Source: Viola odorata
Lineage: Eukaryota > Streptophyta > Magnoliopsida > Malpighiales > Violaceae
Assembly (NCBI GenBank): GCA_963691705.1
Contig: OY829537.1
Coordinates: 66,564,304 to 66,628,303, forward strand
Reading direction: 5' to 3'
DNA length: 64,000 bases
Positions within the stretch are counted from its first letter, which is position 1, and every line of letters starts with the position of its first letter. The translations under genes and the position numbers were made by a program. The notes below the pieces were generated by a model. The model worked only from the letters and a program-made list of their open reading frames with translations, had not been told where the DNA came from and did no database searches. Shown piece by piece: positions 42,382 through 54,154 of this stretch.

Positions 42382-43973
42382 GGGAAAAAAGACATAAAAC
42401 AACCCTGGACTTTAATGTATTGATTAATCGCAACCCTTAGCTATTTTTTTTTAATTACCCCCTGGTCGTAGTTATTACTCCCTTCGTCCATTTTTAATGG
42501 ACGCGTACTGTTCCGGCACGTATCTCAAGGAGGCCGGATGACTCACTATTTGACCCCAAAAAATTCCGTACTTTTTTTTGAACGTACGTCCGAGAAAAAA
42601 TTCGGGACAAAATTGTCTTAAATAGTGAGTCATTCAGCCTCCTTAATATGTGTGCCAATAGTAAAAGCATCAGTTATTTATGGACGGAGGGAGTATTATT
42701 CAATCACCCTCATACCGTTACAAAAATATGACGTGGCATCAACATCGTCCGTTATTTGCCACATGAGTACCCCACCGTTACCACGTCGGATTACCAAGGA
42801 GTGCCCCGCCACTTCTCTCCAACTTTGTTCTGCTATGCTTTTCCATTTTCCTCACAACTTCCATCCATGGCTTCCTCTTCCTCTTCCATTCTCCTTCTCT
42901 CTTTCCATCCTCTTCTCATCCTCGAATGTTTCCGTCAATACAAGTTTGAAATTCATTCCATGTCATATTACAAGTTTAAAATTTATCCTTCATATGGTGT
43001 CTCTTTGCCTTCATCCTTTCTGCAGATGCTCTACTCCCAATCTCTTGCTTCATCCTGGTGTCTCTTTGCACTTCAACAAAATTTCTAAAAAAATAAAAAA
43101 ATAAATAAACAAGTAGGAGTAGAGTGGTATATATTTCCTCCTATCTTCCTTTCCTTTTCACCTGTGCCTGTGTCGGTGTACTAATCTTACAGCTAAACAA
43201 CAACAACAACAACAACTATTACCTACATCTCCCAATCAATCAATTCCTTCACTCTTCAATCACATTTCTCTTCTTTAATATTTTTCATTGATTTTTGTTA
43301 TAATTTGTGTTGTTGTGATTGGATCTGTACGCAACCCCAAATCATAGGAAAAATTAAAGAAAAGGAGAGCAAAAGAGAAAGGGAAAAGCAGCTGGCATTT
43401 CACCGATGGTTGGATCTGGCCGTGTCAGATCAGGCGATGGAGGATGAGAAATAGTGATGGAGGGAGGTGGTGGTGGTGGTGGTGGGTCAAGGAGAGAGGT
43501 GGTGCTAGGTGGAAGCGAAAGGTAGTGGTGGTAGTAGGTAGAGGAGGGAGGTGCTAGTGGTAGGTGGAAGAGAGGTGATTGTGGACGAAAGAGAGAGATG
43601 GTGGTGGAGGTGAAGGGTGGAGGAGCGAAGCGGCAGCGGTGAAGAGAGGATGAAAATAAGGAGATGAAATTATTTTTTATTTTTACAAATAAATGGGTTG
43701 TGATATAAAAGGAAAAAAGAAGATATTATAGAAGGATGAAAATATTGAGTTCCCCCCCCCCTCCCGCTTTGCCACGTGGCAGCTTGCGGACGTGGCAACG
43801 GTGGGGAATGATGTGGCGCATAACTGATGTCGTCGATGTCATGTCAGATTTCTATAACTATAGGGGGTGATTGAACAATAACCGCGACGAACAGGGGGTT
43901 AATTAAAAAAAAAACTAAAGGTTGCGATTAATCAATACATTAAAATTTAGGATTATTTTATATCTTTTTTCCA
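42382..43973. mobile_element. Mutator-like MITE (1592 bp, long TIRs)
   Basis: Perfect 9-bp TSDs TCAATTATT (42373-42381 and 43974-43982) bracket the element. The outer ~90 bases of each end are inverted copies (GGGAAAAAAGACATAAAACA against TGGAAAAAAGATATAAAATA reversed). The inverted similarity continues past the Stowaway insertion (GTTATT..TTCAATCACCC, CCCCACCGTT.CCACGTC), so the TIRs are about 200 bp or more. The interior has (GTG)n-rich purine DNA and no transposase. Confidence 0.9.
42478..42693. mobile_element. Stowaway (Tc1/mariner) MITE inside the Mutator TIR (216 bp)
   Basis: Termini CTCCCTTCGTCC and GGACGGAGGGAG sit between TA dinucleotides (42476-42477 and 42694-42695). The right arm of the host TIR lacks this segment, which gives the empty-site comparison. 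Confidence 0.9.
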
Positions 43974-43982
43974 TCAATTATT

Positions 43983-44880
43983 TGTAACAATGAATAAATA
44001 ATTCTATTTTGCATCGATCTCTTTTGCGTCGATCTATTACTGTGCATGGAACTGAGAAAAATTGAAGACCTCATATAGCTGCTTGGCGAACTCTTTTACT
44101 TCTATTCTATTTGTAGCTATTTCGATTGTGGGTCTATGGTAAATTTATCAATTCAATCGGTCCAGTTTGCGCCATCAAATACAAACCAGAAACTAGAAAC
44201 TAAAACATTGAGTAATTAGTCCTCAATTTAATTGTCATGGATATGTAGTTTAATCACTTTAACTAATCCTTATGAATTAGTAAGAGCATATACGGCAACT
44301 AATTAACTAATTTAATCGTACAGGTGTAAATTAAGTTTTAGACTCTTGAAATTGTGGGTTCTTTAACTTAGAAATTCCAGTTTATTATGATTCTTTATTA
44401 ATCTCTTATACGAAAGCTCCTAGATTGATGGAGCCTATTGTTGGAGATTAATAGAAATAGTTAAATAAATATAAATAAAATTATAATAATAAGGAGAGAG
44501 ATTACATCGATGGATGCAAACCGAATAAAGAATAATTTTACCGGATTACACCGAATAGTCTAGAGGTGGTAGAATGAGGTACAACTAGATCGCTTTTTAG
44601 AGACAATACGCGCCGTCTGTTATAATTCGGTGCAAAGCTAAGCGGGGAAAAAAGTTGGTGACCCCATAATTTTTATATATTTATTAATGAGCTATATACG
44701 TTAATTATTTTTTTACAAAATATATATATAGAATGATAACTAAATCTCTACGATAAAATAATAAGTCTAATTAAGACTTTTATGTGACAAATAATGTTAT
44801 GATTAGTTCTAACTAAGGGTGATAATCGAATAATAACACCAAAACTATTGAATTTTCTAACCAATATTTTTTATTCGGTT
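43983..44880. other. AT-rich intergenic DNA
   Basis: I see no gene, repeat family or element end between the Mutator TSD and the E3 TSD (GAAAA, 44881-44885). Confidence 0.4.
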
Positions 44881-44885
44881 GAAAA

Positions 44886-45667
44886 TGTACACAATTTTTC
44901 CTAAAATAGGAGAAAATTACGCGTATCAAATTACAAATGTTGAATGTAGAGTAAAAGTGGTTCTTCTTCTCTTGATTCCTTTGATTAATGAATCAGTCTT
45001 CACTCCGGATTTGGATTTGAACTTGAATTGGATAGTTGACGAATTGGCCTTGAATCAGCTTGTAATCCGCGGTTGATTTGAGAAGAAACCGGCCTTGAAT
45101 TAGCTTGTGGCTTCTTCTTGATTTGATTTGAGAAGAAACCGGCCTTGAATCAGCTTGTGGCTTCTCTTTGATTTGATTTGATGTAGTTGAGAAAGAACCG
45201 GCCTTGAATCAGCTTGTGGTTTCTCCTTGGTGGTTAAGAGAGAACCGACCTTGAATCAGCTTGTGGCTTCTTCTTCTTTCTTGAAGACGATCTACTTCAG
45301 TTCTTGATCTTCGCAGCACTTCTTCTCTCCAAGAAAATCTCCTCCCCTTCACCTTCTAATGAGGCCTCTATTTATAGGCTCATAGGGATGGTTTTGAGTG
45401 GAAAAGATGACGTGTCCTCATCTCATTGGTCCAATGTGTAACCACCATTATTAAATAATTTGCACATTAATTAATAATTAAATATTAATTAATTTGACAC
45501 TCAATCAAATTATTTAATAAATATGAGATGAATTTCGATCCGTCCGAGTATGAGTTTGTTGATGAGCCTCGACCAAATAAGCCTCACGGACTTCGATGAA
45601 TAGGCTTCGTGGCTTTTTATAAATTGGACCGCATATTTTAAGATGGTCCGCAATTTTGATGTCTACA
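44886..45667 (-). repeat. E3 3' LTR (782 bp)
   Basis: Plus-strand start TGTACACAATTT, end GATGTCTACA. Minus-strand TATA box at 45369-45376. It carries four to five copies of a roughly 44-bp unit with TTGAATCAGCTTGTGGCTTC. The polypurine tract AATGCCCCCTCAAG (reversed) follows at 45668. Confidence 0.95.
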
Positions 45668-46813
45668 AATGCCCCCTCAAGATTATTTTACTTCATGAAA
45701 TAAGTTAATCTTGAACTTCTCCCCTTTCGAGTGAACTTAATTTGCGTCGGGGACTGAACTTGAAATCATGTTTGATTGTAGGTTCAAATTTACCACGGAT
45801 CAATTTTTGACTTTGGAGAATTTTTCCATTCTGAGTGAATGATTTTTTTTTAGAACATGTACCAAGCTACTAATTCTGTACAAGAATTCATGGTCTTGGG
45901 CTTGATGTTGCATCTCATGGGCTTGCCACCTACGCCATCCTTGAACAATATTTTTTATTTTTTTTATTTTTTTTAATCAATCATGTACCGAGTTGGTTTA
46001 ATTTCGATTAGGAATATAGTTCCACTCAAGGTAATCAAGCTTCTTCAAGGCCACCTGTTTCCTTTGACTTGTGATTCCAAATGCGAATAAGATTTTTTCC
46101 TTATTGAGTAGGATCTTTTCTTTAATTGAGCAAGATCTCTTCCACTTAATTGAGCAGAATATTTTCCTTAATTTGTCAACATTTATTTCCTTTGACTGAG
46201 CAAAATCTTCTCCTTAATTAAGCAAAATATCTTTCTTAATTGAGCAAAATTTATTTCCTTAATTGAGGAGGATTTTTTTCCCTTTACAAATAGATGCAAT
46301 TGTTGATCTTCTTCAATTGATTTTTTTTCCTTGCTGCTGCTGTCCGAGAGAGGAAAAGGTAACCTCTTGATTATATTTTTTATTTATTTTTTATTTGCTA
46401 GTGCTTCTGCATATTCATGGCTACCTTGTTCTGCATGTGTGCATATGATGGTTTTACTCTGACCATGTCCTTATACATATATGTCACGGTGTGCAGGCCA
46501 TTGATCTTTTTGCAGTTTGAAAGGATTGCCAAGTTGTCTGGTGGGGTTGCTGTCATACTCCTTCTTTTATATTTTTTTGCAATTTTGTCCTCGTAAACCT
46601 GTCCTCTTTTTTCCAATCTGCAACCTTCAACCTTAAATCTTTAATCGTTGTAGCTGCATTGAATACGAAGGGATAGAAGGTAATTCTTTGATTTATTTTC
46701 CTTTCACGCCTTTATTATTTCTTTTCCTTGCTGCAGGAACGCCCACCAGAGCAATGAAGCACTATATTCTTTTCTTTTTTTTTACAGATCTGACCCGCTT
46801 TTCTCACCACCAG
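45668..46813 (-). other. E3 3' region with a short AT-rich tandem repeat
   Basis: Between about 46090 and 46275 a ~30-bp unit around CCTTAATTGAGCAAAAT is repeated about seven times with drift. No gene. T-runs at 45950-45975. Confidence 0.5.
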
Positions 46814-47395
46814 AACCAAAACGAGCGTCAGGACGAGATAAGTTGGACGCAACTTGAACAGAGTCATTCCGATCTCGGATGCATCGGCAATCGCTGTCAG
46901 AAAATTCCGGCCATTTTTACACTTACTAGAGCGTCCAGCCACTGTTCCGGCGTGTGGAGGGGCGTGCAGCCTGCAACTTGAACGGAATCATTCTGATCTC
47001 GGATGAGTCGGAAATCGTTGTCAGAAGATTCCGGTCATTTTTACACTTGCTAGAGCGTCCAACCACTGTTCCGGTGCCTAGAGGGGTGTCTAGCCTGCGT
47101 TCCAGGCGCCGTTAGGACCAAAATGAGTGTCATGACGAGATGAGTCGGATGCAACTTGAACGGAGTCATTCCGATCTCGTATGCGTCGGCAATCATCATC
47201 AGAAGATTCTGACCATTTTTACACTCGCTGGAGCGTCCAGCCACTGTTCCGGCGTATGGAGGGGTGTCCAGCCTGCGTTCCAGCCGCAGTTAGGACCAAA
47301 ACGAGCATCATGATGAGATGAATCGGATGCAACTGGAACGGAGTCGTTCCGATCTCCGATGCGTCGACAATCGCAGCCAGAAGATTCCGACCATC
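46814..47395. repeat. ~178-bp tandem repeat array in E3, about 3.5 copies
   Basis: Unit landmarks are ACCAAAACGAGCGTC, GCAACTTGAACGGAGTCATT, GGCAATCGC.GTCAGAAGATT and CCAGCCACTGTTCCGGCG. GCAACTTGAAC occurs at 46849, 46973, 47151 and 47329: two spacings are exactly 178, and the first is shortened to 124 by a deletion. Copies differ at several percent. The array lies between the antisense gene and the 3' LTR and is absent from E2. Confidence 0.85.
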
Positions 47396-47587
47396 TTCCT
47401 CCTTTGCTTTTGTATTTTACCTTCTTTACTTTTTCTCTTGTACATTATGGCATGAGATGAGTAAAATTGGCTAAGTTAAATAGGATGGAGACGTTGTTGT
47501 TGGGCCCAATTTCCATATCATGTCACACTTTTTTTTTTTTTATTATTATTTTTTTTTTTTGGAAATTAATCAATTTTTTTTTTCTAG

Positions 47588-48656
47588 ATGATGTCATCCT
47601 CGTTGTGATTTGCTGGTGTCACTCCGTTGCAACCTCTTGATATGGACTGGATCGACGAGAGCTCAAGTCAAGAGCAAAGAGGACGATTTCTTTATTTCCC
47701 GGAAACCGAAGTGAAGCATCGTTCACAATCCGAAGGGAAACGAATATTGAAGCTCGCCATAGTGAGTCAGTCAATGAAGGATCCTAATATAAGCTCCGTC
47801 GAGGGTCTGGATCAGTGCTTTTTAAGCAATGTATCCCACCTAATTGATGTAAAGGCTTCGGGATCCTGCCCCACTAACACCGACGTTAACCTCATCGAGG
47901 GTCTTGATCAATCTTTTTCAAGGACTGCATCACACCTAATTGATGTAGAATCTTCAAGATCTCACCCCACCAGTTCCAGGATCAACCACATCGAGGGTGT
48001 AGATCAGCCCTTTTTAAGGACTGCATCTCACCTAATTGATGTAGAAGCTTCAAGATTTCACTCCACCATGCTTCAACGGAGGATCCCAATATAAGCTCCA
48101 TCGAGGGTCTGGATCAGTGATTTTTAATCACTGTATCCCACCTAATTGATGTAAAGGCTTCAAGATCTCGCTCCACCTTGCTTATTCCTTCCTTTTGCAA
48201 CATTGAAGACTATATTCCGCATCCCGAGATTTGCTGAGAGGATCAAGGCGAAGCATTGTAGATGGGGATCACCACTTGTCACTCAAGAAGAGATCTCTTA
48301 TCTTCAAGGCCTTCGGGAGTGCGTGCTTCGGACTTAGAAACGTCTTCGGAATAAAAGCTTCGGACTTAAAGGCATCTTCGGAACAATATGCTTCGAGCTT
48401 AGAGGCATCTTCTATTCTTCAAGAGGTCATCAAGGACATATTTACGTCTAACGTTGCTCCATTGAAGTTGAAGGTTGGGGACTTTCTAACTCGAGTTGAC
48501 TCTTACCTCACAAGGAGAGAGAAAGGCACGAGTCGTCTTCCTTCACCTAAATTTCAGCTAGTCGCAACGTGATCTTCAAGGCACTGATGAGAACATCCAT
48601 AAGCTTTTCTCTTTCAGATGGCAGACTTGGAAGACATAGTGACAACCTTGATGTAA
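47588..48656 (+). pseudogene. E3 antisense accessory gene remnant (PMD core deleted)
   Basis: The exon opens after the acceptor TTTTTCTAG (ends 47587), the same boundary as in E2. It continues LQPLDMDWIDESSSQEQRG (E2: LQPLDMDWIGESSGQGQRG). A TGA at about 47603 stands where E2 has CGA. A unit of about 96 bp encoding IEGLDQ..(S/R)TASHLIDVE.S is repeated about four times (47800-48170), against two in E2. After HCRWGS-like and EISYLQ-like remnants the sequence jumps at about 48425 to EVIKDIFTSNVAPLKLKVGD. The whole mobile domain is gone. It ends MADLEDIVTTLM and TAA at 48656, matching the E2 end. Confidence 0.75.
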
Positions 48657-49046
48657 TCTCTTTCTCTTCTTCTTTCTTTTCGAGAACATATTTATTTTGT
48701 CCATTTATTTAACCGTACACAGTTTATACTCTTGCGGACCAGGAGTAGTACAACGATTTTGTTTTCTTTTTGCCATACATAGTTTATACTCTTGCGGGCT
48801 AGGAGTCATGTGATGAATTTTTTTTAATGTGATTACACTTGAAATATGTCAAGTTGCCTACGTACATTCAAAGAAGAAGGATCAAGTCATGACGTAGTTC
48901 AATTGTTTTGTTTTGTTTTTTGTTTTTATTTTGGCCGTACACAGTTTATACTCTTGCGGGTCAGGAGTATATATATATATATATTTTTTTTTTTTGTTTG
49001 GCTTTGCAGTTTACCCTCTTGCAGCTAGGAGTAGCGGTGATGATTT
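48657..49046. repeat. E3 convergent spacer with four copies of the CTCTTGCGGG module
   Basis: AGTTTATACTCTTGCGG (reverse of the E2 module) occurs at 48721, 48781, 48943 and, degraded, 49008. The conserved ATGTCAAGTTGCCTACGTAC of E2 lies at about 48847. The spacer is about 390 bp, against about 410 bp in E2. Confidence 0.7.
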
Positions 49047-52000
49047 TTAGGCATAGAAGTGCTTCAAGACCCTTTCGTTGATAGGTCCGATGTGTAATCC
49101 GTTGACTTCTTCCAATTTATCAATTGTGGCTTGCCCCCTTTCCTCAAATGTTGGCGGAGCTAGCTCTAGTTCATCTTCATCTGACACTTCATCGACAGAA
49201 GCACAATTAGCATCCTCAACCTCCATGTCTTCAGCGTTGTAGAAGAACCGTCGTGCAACATTTTTTTCTCTTCTGCTTCTGCCTTTTGGACTTTCCTTTT
49301 TGGTTTAGGACATTAGGTCTTAGCCGTGTGAAGATGGACTTCTCTTGTGGTGGTGTCGGAAGTTTAGGCTCCAAGGAAGCTTTGTCTCCTAACCTGTCAA
49401 AAATAGAGACCTTAGCCGTTTCTCTTTTGATACGGCTGAATATAGAGAGCTTCTCCTCCTTAGAGGTCTCTTTGTCAACTTCGCATATTTGTATCATAAT
49501 TGGGTTCGCGGAGGCCTTTATGACTTTGATCTTGGCTGGAGGATCTTGTAGAAAACCGAGCCCGAACCTTTGCCTTTCTGTAGATGGTTTTCTGTTAAAA
49601 AAGACCGCATCCAAGTCACCAAGTTGGCGAGGTTCCCCTTTTCTATACCCAGCATTCTCGAAGAGTCTTTCGACTTTTGGGTCATACCATGCTCGACTGT
49701 ATCCTTTTGATCCTTCGCTTTTTATATCTTCGGATCTTGTCTCCTTTGAAGCTTCCAGCTTGGATGGTCTCGGGACTAATGTTGAAATCATGGGAATAGG
49801 GAGAGTCATACTCTTCTTTAAAACTTCTACTTCCTCAGTGATGGCAGTTTTGGAAAGCGAAGCTTTTACGAACACAAGTGTTGCCCTTGTTGCAGAAGAT
49901 GAGCTTTCTCCATTCTTCTTATATTGTGGTGCGAAGATGGGGAAGGCTTCTGAAGGAATCTTTTCTTCCGAGAAGAATTTGGCATCTGCGAAATGTGATT
50001 CTTCATTGTCTAATGGATTGGTTTCTCCCTTAATGCACTTTACCTCTCCATTACAAATGAATTTGAGGCATTGGTGCCAGCTTGAAGGGATAACTTCATT
50101 TTCATGTAACCAAATCCTTCCGAGGAGCCGCTGGTAGGATGTTATGACATCAATTAAAACAACATCAGCATCTTTGTGGTCAAATCCTTCAGCTTGCTCC
50201 ACACTAACCATGTAGACTGCTACGCAATCTTCAGGAGATTGTTCTTCTGCGACATACTCTTCATAAGTCGTTGTCCCTTTTGGTTGAGATGAAGACCTCA
50301 GTGTTGAGCATTCGAGAGCGTGACACCTCCTTTTTCTAGATGTTGGATGAGTGTGAGCCTTACAAGGCGTTCGTTCAAGCTTTGTCGGCGCATGTATCGA
50401 AGCCTTTCCCTTGCGAGGCTTATCAACAGTCTCAGCTTCATGGGAGGTCTTTGATGGCTCACCTAGAAGACCCCACCCTTCTGGCTGAATGTCACAATCT
50501 TGGCTAGAGACGCCATGAGGGTATTTTGAGGATGACTTTCTTTTTGGAAGAAATTTTTTATTCTTCTTCCTTCTGCAGGTTAACCATCCGTCGTTAATTT
50601 CATCTTCGGACTCAGAGCTTGTTTCCTAAATATCCAAGTCGTCAGTCATCAACTCGTACAGGCTTGGCCCATAGGGGTTTCCTATCTTTGAAATCCCAGG
50701 GTAGGCATAGATGACCTTGACCTCTTCGCTAGTGCTGAATTCTACGGGGACTGCCCCCTTCGGTAATTCAGCTATTAGTACCATTGGCTGAGAGACGACT
50801 GAGTTCTAACCGAGAGCTTGTGACAATGGAATAGGGTCAAATGACCTGAATGCGATCATAGTTGGTGTACCATCGTTCTTTGCAATGGTTGTGATGTAAT
50901 TGGCATCTACAACATCTCCATCATCAAGTTTTATTTTGCCTTCCTCGTCCAAACGAACGATGAGGTCTTTAAGGACAAGGCATTTATCTACTGGATGACT
51001 GATGATCCGGTGATATTTTCAATACCTGGGGTTGTCGATCTGGTTCACTTCTTCTGGGCGCTTTGACGGCGGAAGCTCGATCAATTTTTGTTCAAGAAGT
51101 TGGTCTAGGATGTTAGAGACTTCCGAGTCTAAGAAGGGGTATCCCCTTTCTTCACGTTCTTTCAGGGTCTTTCTTTGAGCTTTAAAAGACTTGTACTCGG
51201 TCTTAACTTGTTTTGCCTCTTCTTTTCTTTGTATCTCTTTGAAGGATATTTTCGCAGGTGTCGCGGTGACTACCATGCTTTCCTTCCCTTTGCTGGTCTC
51301 CAGGTCTTCCCTTACTTCTTCCTTTTCACAAGAGCCATTTGGCAAGTAACTACCGTGCCTTTGGATCTGAATTTCCAGATCATGAACTCTAGTTGCGAGC
51401 TCCTCGAATGTGTGTGGCATGTTCGCCTGCAAGTTGTTGAGTAACCCCCAATGCATGCCTTGGACACACATGTCGATTGAAGATGACTCGCTGATCCTTT
51501 CTTTGCAATTAAGGACCAAGTTCCTCTATCTTTTGATGAACTCAATAACAGGTTCATCTTTTCTTTGTTTTGTTCCGGCCAATTCTGGTAAGTCAACAAT
51601 CCGCCGAGTGCTGTAAAACCGAGTTAGGAAGTCTCTTTCCAACTCGTCCCAACTATCAATAGACCAAGGCCTGATATCAGTGTACCATTCAAATGCCACG
51701 CTTTTCAGTGATCGAATAAATAGTTTCTCCATCATATCTCCATAAGTACCTGCATTGTTGCAAGTCTCTATGAAGTGAGCGATGTGTTGTTTAGGGTTCC
51801 CTTTCCCCTCGAACTGCTGGAATTTTGGAGGTTGATACCCCACAGGCAGTAATAGTTCATCTATGCACCTTGAGTAAGGCTTTGCGTACCCAAGAGAGGA
51901 TTGCAAAGCTCCTCCATATTGAGCGCGGATAGTGTCAGCAATCATCATCTGCAGTTGTTGAACTGTTAGATTTGCGACAGGTGTTGCGATGTTGTTGTTG

Positions 52001-52545
52001 TTGTCATTCAGATTATTCACCGTGGCGAAGTCTTCATGGTGTTTTCGCTGTCGTTCTCGCTCAGCATTCTCATCACCAAAAGAGCCTCCGCTAAAATTTG
52101 GATTGCTTGATGAACCTGGGTGACTTGCCATCTTAGCTGTCAAGAAAGTTATTTGGGCATCTTTCTCTGCCATAGCCTTTGTCAAATTTTCAATTGATGT
52201 GGACATCTCTTGAAAACGAGTCTCGGCATCTTGGGAAGCGTCGATGACCATCACCGCAGCAAAGGATTCAGAGGAGTCAGAGCTGTAGTCTACCCATCTC
52301 CTAGTTGGAGTATTTTCAGAAGCAATCCCAGCATCGGATTCTCCACTCGGGTAGTAAGAGCCCTCAGATCTGGTTTGGATCTCTTTGGCGACTTTTCTTC
52401 TTTATTTTTTCCTACAGGAAAATTGCTTCAATGGGGATACCAACTGGGCCCTTCCAGCTCTAGTGCGAGCATGTGTTGCGGGAAATCCTTCTTGAAGTGC
52501 TTCAGGCAAGGAGTCGTCGGTCTGATTTCTAATCAGGCGATTCAT
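49047..52545 (-). pseudogene. E3 gag fused to the integrase tail
   Basis: It starts MNRLIRNQTDDSLPEALQEG at 52545. The gag core (FIETCNNAGTYGD, SVAFEWYTDIRPWSIDSWDE) and the partial knuckle region match E2. Stops or frameshifts lie near 52400, 51526, 51019 and in 50211-51018. The open stretch 50211-49231 skips from MVSVEQAEGFDHKDADVV to DVITSYQRLLGRIWLH, so the protease active site is deleted. After a frame change near 49235 the sequence goes from GQATIDKLEEVN straight to GLHIGPINERVLKHFYA. That joins the pre-RT region to the last 17 residues of integrase. RT, both RNase H domains and the integrase core are absent. Confidence 0.85.
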
Positions 52546-52596
52546 TTTGGATCTTGATTTAAGGAGTGCGATTCAAAAGATGAGAGGAGAGTAGTG

Positions 52597-52614
52597 TCCC
52601 ACTGGGCGTGCCAA
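52597..52614 (-). other. E3 primer binding site
   Basis: Minus-strand TTGGCACGCCCAGTGGGA, identical to E2, five bases inside the 5' LTR. Confidence 0.8.
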
Positions 52615-52619
52615 AGATT

Positions 52620-53455
52620 TGTACACACAATTTTTCCTAAAATAGGAGAAAATTACACGTGTCAAATTACAAATGTTGAATGTAGAGTAAAAGTGGTTCT
52701 TCTTCTCTTGATTCCTCTGATTAATGAATCAGTCTTCACTCTGGATTTGGATTTGAACTTGAATTGGATAGTTGACGAATTGGCCTTGAATCAACTTGTA
52801 ATCCGCGGTTGATTTGAGAAGAAACTGGCCTTAAATTAGCTTGTGGCTTCTTCTTGATTTGATTTGAGAAGAAACCGGCCTTGAATCAGCTTGTGGCTTC
52901 TGCTTTATTTAATTTGAGAAGAAACCGGCCTTGAATCAGCTTGTGACTTCTCTTTGATTTGATTTGATGTAGTTGAGAAAGAACCGACCTTGAATCAGCT
53001 TATGGTTTCTCCTTGGTGGTTGAGAGAGAACCGACCTTGAATCAGCTTGTGGCTTCTCCTTTTTTCTTGAAGACGATCTGCTTCAGTTCTTGATATTCGC
53101 AGCACTTCTTCTCTCCAAGAAAATCTCCTCCCCTTCACCTTCTAATGAGGCCTCTATTTATAGGCTCATAGGGATGGTTTTGAGTGGAAAAGATGACACG
53201 TGTCCTCATCTCATTGGTCCAATGTGTAACCACCATTTTTAATTAATTTGCACATTAATTAATAATTAAATATTAATTAATTTGACACTCAATCAAATTA
53301 TTTAATAAATATGAGATGAATTTCGATCCCTCCAAGTATGAGTTTGTTGATGGGCCTCGACCAAATAAGCCTCACAGATTTCGATGAATGGGCTTCGTGG
53401 CTTTTTATAAATTGGACCGCATATTTTAAGATGGTCCGCAATTTTGATGTCTACA
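52620..53455 (-). repeat. E3 5' LTR (836 bp)
   Basis: Plus-strand TGTACACACA...GATGTCTACA. TATA box (minus) at 53155-53162. It is 54 bp longer than the 3' LTR, mainly through one more copy of the ~44-bp CAGCTTGTGGCTTC unit. Confidence 0.95.
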
Positions 53456-53460
53456 GAAAA

Positions 53461-54154
53461 TATTACAGAGCATATAGTATAATTTTGGAAGAGTATTGAA
53501 CCAAACCAAAATTATTCCAGATTCCATTTGGTAAATTATTATAAAAAATAAGCAAATTGAATTTACCAAATTATTTAATATATATAATACATTAAAGTCT
53601 ATACATTAACTAATTGGTAGTCTAGTGGGTATGCACTTATGACTTTTGAAATATTTACTCTATTTAAAACTATAATTATAATTCAAAATTTTGGGATTCA
53701 TTTGTTCTTTGTTTAAATAATTTTTAATTACATTTAGAACTATACATTTAAAACTAGTTATACTAAATAATACAACTAACTTCTTTATAAAAAAAAATTA
53801 TCATTTTTATTGGATCTATTTTAGAATTCACAAGTCACAAGTCACAAGTATCAACTAAAAGAGTTGGGCTTCTGAGTTGTGTGGATCCAAACAACTGGTC
53901 TGCTTATGTAATTGCTGTCTAAAGTTGTCTGCCTAACACTTCATCACACAGCTTCTTACGCAAACACGATCGCTTCAATTCATCAATCTAACTTGTTTTA
54001 CCCGAAAGCAAAAAAAAAAGAAGAGAGAAAGAAACTAGAATTAATAATCCCACGAGAATCGGAAATTAAAAGGAGAAGATCCAAATCTTTATAAGAAGTA
54101 ATGATCTGATGAACAATTTAAGAATCAAAGAATTCCTACAATTAATCCCAACTC
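53461..54154. other. AT-rich intergenic DNA
   Basis: No gene or recognisable repeat between E3 and the small host gene; it includes the 3' flank of that gene. Confidence 0.4.

Larger units (their letters stand above)
44886..53455 (-). mobile_element. E3: deletion derivative of the E2 family
   Basis: LTRs, PBS, polypurine tract and TSD GAAAA (44881-44885, 53456-53460) are all present in 8570 bp. The LTRs, gag and accessory gene match E2 closely. PR core, RT, both RNase H domains and nearly all integrase are missing, so it could only have moved using proteins from another copy. The whole element is on the minus strand. Confidence 0.92.

Noticed and set aside
42756..43104. Short plus-strand frames within the Mutator MITE
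   Set aside because: Low-complexity S/F/L-rich translations in a non-autonomous element, without transposase motifs.
49253..50137. Plus-strand 294-residue open frame
   Set aside because: It is the shadow of E3 gag on the minus strand, which matches E2 protein; the plus-strand product has no recognisable motif.
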